From the NCBI GenBank assembly GCA_025363795.1, contig JANYLE010000343.1, positions 1-10,551 of the forward strand: a stretch of 10,551 nt of DNA, read 5' to 3'. Both the position numbers and the translations under genes were made by a program. This stretch comes from Mariniphaga sp. Its GTDB lineage: Bacteria > Bacteroidota > Bacteroidia > Bacteroidales > Prolixibacteraceae. The notes under the pieces are model-generated. The model saw only the letters and a list, made by a program, of their open reading frames with translations. It had not been told where the DNA came from and searched no databases. Positions 7,203 to 10,551 of this stretch are shown piece after piece (the first letter of the stretch is position 1; each line of letters opens with the position of its first letter).

Positions 7203-8669
7203 TTAATTTAAATTGGTAACATTGAAAATTTCGCGGATCACTTCCCTGTCATCGAAATGATGTTTGACCCCTTTAATCTCCTGATAATCTTCGTGTCCTT
7301 TCCCTGCGATCAAAATAATATCGCCTGGTTTTGCCATCATACAAGCTGTTCTAATCGCTTCTTTTCGATTCGTAATAGCCACTACATTCTTTGTTTTATT
7401 GGCAGGGACCCCTTTCTGCATTTCAGAAATAATTACTTCAGGATCTTCAGACCGGGGATTATCGGATGTGAGAATTACCTTATCGCTTGCAACTGCCGCT
7501 TCGAAAGCCATCTCCGGCCGCTTTGTTTTGTCGCGGTCACCTCCAGCTCCAACAACGGTAAACACTGTTTCATTACCCGTTCTCACACCGTTGATTGCGG
7601 AGAGAACATTCTTGATTGCATCAGGTGTATGTGCATAATCGACAACAGCATAGATACCTGTAGGAGACTTAAAGGTCTCGAACCTTCCATCAACAGGTCT
7701 GAGCAAACTGATAATCCGCAATACTTCTTCTTTGTCAACGCCCAATGAAACCGCGGTGCTGTAAACGGCAAGCAGGTTATAGGCATTGAAGTTCCCGACA
7801 AAATGTGTCCAGACCTCCCTCCCATCAATATTAATCAGCATGCCATCAAAATGACTTTCGATCACCTTAACTTTGAAATCGGCCATCGTCTTTGCTGCGT
7901 AGGTAAGTTTCCGTGCTGCGGTATTCTGAAGCATGAACAAGCCGTTTTTATCGTCAATATTGGTAATAGCAAATGCCTTAGGTCCAAGCTGATCGAAGAA
8001 TTTTTTCTTGGCATCTCGGTACTCTGCAAATGTTTTGTGGTAGTCGAGATGGTCATGCGTAAGGTTGGAAAACACGCCTCCATCGAAAGCTATTCCAGCC
8101 GTCCGATCCTGCGCAATTGCGTGAGAGCTCACCTCCATGAAGCAATGGCTACAACCAGCAGCTACCATTTCAGCCATTAATTCCTGGAGTTGTAAAGGAT
8201 CCGGAGTCGTATGCGTTGCATGAACCTGTTTTGTATCCACATAATTGCAAACAGTTGATAATAAACCTGTTTTATGGCCAAGTTCTTTGAATAGGCGATA
8301 AAGCAATGTGGCTGTTGTTGTCTTTCCGTTGGTTCCCGTTATGCCGACAATGGTCATCGCTGCCGATGGATTACCGTAGAAATTTGATGCCATCAGTCCT
8401 AACGTTACCGCAGCGTTGGAAGATTTTATCCATGTAACGCTCTTGTCTGGATTCTCCGGAAGTTGTTCGCATAGAACTGCCTTCGCCCCATTGGCAATTG
8501 CTGTCGGAATAAACCGGTGACCATCAACTGCCGTTCCCGGAAGTGCTGCAAAAAGAAATCCTTCAAGTACTTTTCTCGAATCGAAGGCTATTCCTACAAT
8601 CGGACAATTTCTGTCCCCTGTTACAGCAACATCGCCAATCCCGTTTAGTATCTCTGATAAAGTTTTCAT
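7203..8669 (-). CDS. murE: UDP-MurNAc-L-Ala-D-Glu--2,6-diaminopimelate ligase MurE
   Basis: MurE is the cytoplasmic ligase that adds the third stem residue to UDP-MurNAc-L-Ala-D-Glu. The 488 residues match the family. The N-terminal domain has the uridine-binding region AFDSRKVLEGFLFAALPG (28-45), with the DSR triad typical of MurE/MurF. The ATPase domain has the P-loop GTNGKTTT (112-119), the TTPDP segment (154-158), EVSSHA (179-184) and NLTHDHLDYH (202-211). Lys221 in DAKKKFF is the likely carbamylated lysine. In the C-terminal domain, RPVDGRFE (324-331), DYAHTPDA (344-351), GAGGDRDKTKRPEM (374-387), DNPRSEDP (403-410) and GKGHEDYQ (456-463) follow in order. DNPR is the known signature for meso-diaminopimelate; lysine-adding MurE proteins differ at this site. 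The ATG at 8667-8669 follows the ftsI stop by 13 bases, with an A/T-rich upstream and no clear Shine-Dalgarno. Confidence 0.98.
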   Translation of the reverse strand: MKTLSEILNGIGDVAVTGDRNCPIVGIAFDSRKVLEGFLFAALPGTAVDGHRFIPTAIANGAKAVLCEQLPENPDKSVTWIKSSNAAVTLGLMASNFYGNPSAAMTIVGITGTNGKTTTATLLYRLFKELGHKTGLLSTVCNYVDTKQVHATHTTPDPLQLQELMAEMVAAGCSHCFMEVSSHAIAQDRTAGIAFDGGVFSNLTHDHLDYHKTFAEYRDAKKKFFDQLGPKAFAITNIDDKNGLFMLQNTAARKLTYAAKTMADFKVKVIESHFDGMLINIDGREVWTHFVGNFNAYNLLAVYSTAVSLGVDKEEVLRIISLLRPVDGRFETFKSPTGIYAVVDYAHTPDAIKNVLSAINGVRTGNETVFTVVGAGGDRDKTKRPEMAFEAAVASDKVILTSDNPRSEDPEVIISEMQKGVPANKTKNVVAITNRKEAIRTACMMAKPGDIILIAGKGHEDYQEIKGVKHHFDDREVIREIFNVTNLN

Positions 8670-8682
8670 TTCTATCTATTTA

Positions 8683-10551
8683 TTAACCCAATGAAAGCGT
8701 AATGCTTTGACCGCGCTGTATTTTTGAACCCGCTTTTACCGATTGTGATTTAACCTTTCCCCGACCTCGTACCGAAACTCTCAACCCACTGTTTTCGAGC
8801 AGGAAAACCGCATCGGTAGCGCCCATCCCTTTGACATTGGGGACAGTTCCCTTCTCAACCACACGGTTGTTCAATTCGAGACCATCATCATCCGGTTTGG
8901 CTTCGACCCAATCTGATTTAGTAAAAGCAAAACCGTTGAGTATATTCAATTCATCCAGCACGCCGGCAATATCTTTCTTTCTTCCTGCTGTGATTCCAGG
9001 AATATCGTTGTCAATTTTGGGCTGAGGCAATTCTATATCTTCATTCAGCCCCAATTCATAAGCATATACATAATCTGAGATTTGGCGGAATACCGGACCT
9101 GCCACTGAGCCCCCATAAAAATCTGCTCCTTTGGGATCGTTAATCACGACAATGCACGAATATTTTGGATCATCAGCCGGGAAATAACCGGCAAATGAGG
9201 ATTGGTAAATTTTCTGTCCTCCGTGGCTGTAACCCTCTTTATTGTTGGCAACAAGCGCTGTTCCTGTCTTTCCTGCAATTTTATAGGCCTTTGTCTGTAA
9301 AGCTTTTGCTGTTCCGTTTAAGACTACACCTTCCAACATGGCATGCGCCATACGAAGGGTTTTAGCTGAGCAGATGGACCAAATCAACTTTTCCGTGCCA
9401 ATCTTTTCCTTTATTGTACCATTTTCAGTAACACCTTTCACAAGTCGAGGTTTCATCATGCAACCTCCGTTGGCAACAGCATTATAAAAGGTAAGCGTTT
9501 GCAACGGTGTGACTTTCAATTCATATCCAAATGACAACCATGCCAATGACACGCCGGACCATAATTTGTCGCCCGGCCTCCGGATGTAAGGTTTTGCCTC
9601 ACCCTGAATTCCAAGCTTGAGTTCTTCCAACATGCCAAGTTTGCCGATCCTTTTAACAAAGTCTTTTTCATTCCCGTCATAGCTTTGTGTAATCAATTTG
9701 GCCAAACCAACATTTGAGGATAATTCAAAGGCACGTTTAGCGGTAATCTTGCCATGTCCCGGACCGCCCTTTTTATATTCGCTGTCTTTGATCTCTTCCT
9801 TTTTATATTTCCAGATTCCTTTGCCGGTATCAACAATTGTAGAAGTATCGAGTTTGCCATCTTCCATGGCAGCCATTAATGAGGCTAATTTAAATGTTGA
9901 TCCGGGTTCTGAACAACCGGCATTCCCAATTGCATAGTTCTGATATCCCGCCATCAATTGACCACTGCTATTCCGGCCAAAATTTGCAACTGCTTTTATA
10001 TCACCAGTTTTAACTTCCATTAATATAGCAGTACCGTATGCGGCTCTACTCTTTTCCATTTGAAGTTTAAGAGAATAGGTCACCTGATCCTGCATTTTGA
10101 CATCTAAGGTGGTAATGATATTCTTCCCATCTTCCGGATCATCCTTGCTGATAATAAACCATCTCCCCGACATATTTTGCTTTACTGCCACACCGTCTTC
10201 ACCTTTGAGCTCTTTTTCAAACGATTTCTCAAGCCCGAATGCACCGGCATTTCCGGTAGAACCTTCAGTTGTCTCCTTGGTAAGTTTACCAAGTGTTCTG
10301 AGCGCAAGATTTCCTGATGGATAAACCCTTTGGTCTTCCTGTTCAGGAATCAATCCTCCTTTATTTCTTCCTCTTCGGAGAATAGGAAATTTTTTAATCT
10401 CCTGCAATTCAGCATAAGAGACTTTGTGTGAGGTAATCAGGTAATAATGTTTCTGTTGGGCATAAGCTCTTTTCAGCTCTGCTTTATAAGTTCCGTGGGA
10501 CTTATCCCGCAAAAACCGCGAAAGGCAAATTGCGAGCGAATCAACTTCAGC
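8683..10551 (-). CDS. ftsI: Septal transpeptidase FtsI (class B PBP with C-terminal PASTA domain), 5' end cut by window edge
   Basis: FtsI (PBP3, SpoVD/PBP2B type) is the periplasmic transpeptidase that cross-links new septal peptidoglycan and works with FtsW. The reading frame stays open to position 10551, so the start, cytoplasmic tail and membrane anchor lie outside; 622 residues are visible, beginning AEVDSLAICLSRF. Numbering from there, the non-catalytic pedestal has RVYPSGNLALRTLG (75-88) and GLEKSF (106-111). The penicillin-binding domain has all three active-site motifs: STFK with the acyl-accepting Ser218, SSN (278-280) and KTGT (428-431). A single PASTA domain fills the C-terminus (about 567-622, beginning GTVPNVKGM). 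PASTA domains on division PBPs are well known in Gram-positives and, as I recall, also occur in Bacteroidota FtsI. The TTG at 10510-10512 is an internal Leu codon, not a start. The gene is first in the visible operon and is 13 bases ahead of murE. Confidence 0.96.
   Translation of the reverse strand, partial: AEVDSLAICLSRFLRDKSHGTYKAELKRAYAQQKHYYLITSHKVSYAELQEIKKFPILRRGRNKGGLIPEQEDQRVYPSGNLALRTLGKLTKETTEGSTGNAGAFGLEKSFEKELKGEDGVAVKQNMSGRWFIISKDDPEDGKNIITTLDVKMQDQVTYSLKLQMEKSRAAYGTAILMEVKTGDIKAVANFGRNSSGQLMAGYQNYAIGNAGCSEPGSTFKLASLMAAMEDGKLDTSTIVDTGKGIWKYKKEEIKDSEYKKGGPGHGKITAKRAFELSSNVGLAKLITQSYDGNEKDFVKRIGKLGMLEELKLGIQGEAKPYIRRPGDKLWSGVSLAWLSFGYELKVTPLQTLTFYNAVANGGCMMKPRLVKGVTENGTIKEKIGTEKLIWSICSAKTLRMAHAMLEGVVLNGTAKALQTKAYKIAGKTGTALVANNKEGYSHGGQKIYQSSFAGYFPADDPKYSCIVVINDPKGADFYGGSVAGPVFRQISDYVYAYELGLNEDIELPQPKIDNDIPGITAGRKKDIAGVLDELNILNGFAFTKSDWVEAKPDDDGLELNNRVVEKGTVPNVKGMGATDAVFLLENSGLRVSVRGRGKVKSQSVKAGSKIQRGQSITLSLG
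8686..8853 (-). other. PASTA domain coding segment at the 3' end of ftsI
   Basis: The last 56 codons of ftsI encode a compact domain beginning GTVPNVKGMGATDAVFLLEN and ending in the pattern Gly-Ser-x-Ile-x-x-Gly-x-x-Ile-x-Leu-x-Leu-Gly. The Val-Pro-Asn-Val opening, the Ala-x-x-x-Leu-x-x-x-Gly-Leu helix and this closing strand are the standard PASTA layout. PASTA domains in other proteins bind muropeptides or act as spacers; whether this single copy binds wall fragments cannot be read from the sequence. Confidence 0.85.

Larger units (their letters stand above)
1..10551 (-). other. Single-direction dcw operon segment
   Basis: Nine genes in one direction have spacings, in order of transcription from ftsI/murE to ftsQ/ftsA, of 13, 5, 2, 16, 2, -8, -11 and 6 bases. 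No gap could hold a typical promoter plus leader, and no stem-loop followed by a T run is evident between genes. One long transcript starting beyond 10551 and continuing past position 1 is therefore expected. Internal promoters inside coding sequence cannot be ruled out by eye. Confidence 0.85.

Noticed and set aside
7257..7748. Open plus-strand frame of 163 codons, rich in Cys, Phe and His
   Set aside because: It is antisense to the conserved C-terminal domain of murE; the odd composition is what the complement of that gene yields.
7803..8180. Open plus-strand frame of 125 codons
   Set aside because: It is antisense to the middle of murE and shows no family motif.
10510..10512. TTG as start codon of ftsI
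   Set aside because: The frame continues upstream to the window edge with family-like residues, so this codon is internal Leu.
1..10551. CRISPR array, tRNA, rRNA, transposon ends or a hidden accessory system
   Set aside because: The window is almost fully covered by nine conserved dcw genes; no direct or inverted repeats and no uncovered stretch longer than 16 bases were seen.

Overview
The window is a stretch of a bacterial division and cell wall (dcw) cluster. All nine genes lie on the minus strand, so transcription runs from position 10551 down to 1. In that direction the order is ftsI (5' end cut by the window edge), murE, mraY, murD, ftsW, murG, murC, ftsQ and the first 39 codons of ftsA (cut at position 1). 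Nearly every base is coding. The largest gap between genes is 16 bases, and two gene pairs overlap (murG/murC by 8 bases, murC/ftsQ by 11). I see no internal terminator, promoter, RNA gene, repeat, mobile element or CRISPR array.

The organism is most likely a member of the Bacteroidota, perhaps Bacteroidales/Marinilabiliales-like. Several traits point there: a PASTA-tailed FtsI, a MraY with a long periplasmic insert between membrane segments 4 and 5, a FtsQ ending in a Cys-Thr-Lys-Lys tail, A/T-rich upstream regions with almost no Shine-Dalgarno sequence, and a dcw order without murF between murE and mraY and without ddl between murC and ftsQ. MurE carries the DNPR signature of meso-diaminopimelate ligases, which fits a Gram-negative wall. 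The assignment rests on recalled family traits, not on a search.

The genes form one pathway. MurC, MurE and MurD add L-Ala, meso-DAP and D-Glu in the cytoplasm (order of reaction C, D, E). MurF must be encoded elsewhere. MraY attaches the product to undecaprenyl phosphate to give lipid I, and MurG adds GlcNAc to give lipid II. FtsW polymerises lipid II and FtsI cross-links it at the septum. FtsQ and FtsA belong to the divisome that positions this machinery; ftsZ would be expected just beyond position 1, and ftsL, rsmH and mraZ beyond 10551.

I found no undescribed system. The points worth a second look are small: the true extent of ftsI past the window edge, an A7 tract at the end of murG where loss of one base would fuse MurG to MurC, a G8 run in a conserved part of ftsW, the MraY insert, and divergent motif residues in FtsA and FtsW.
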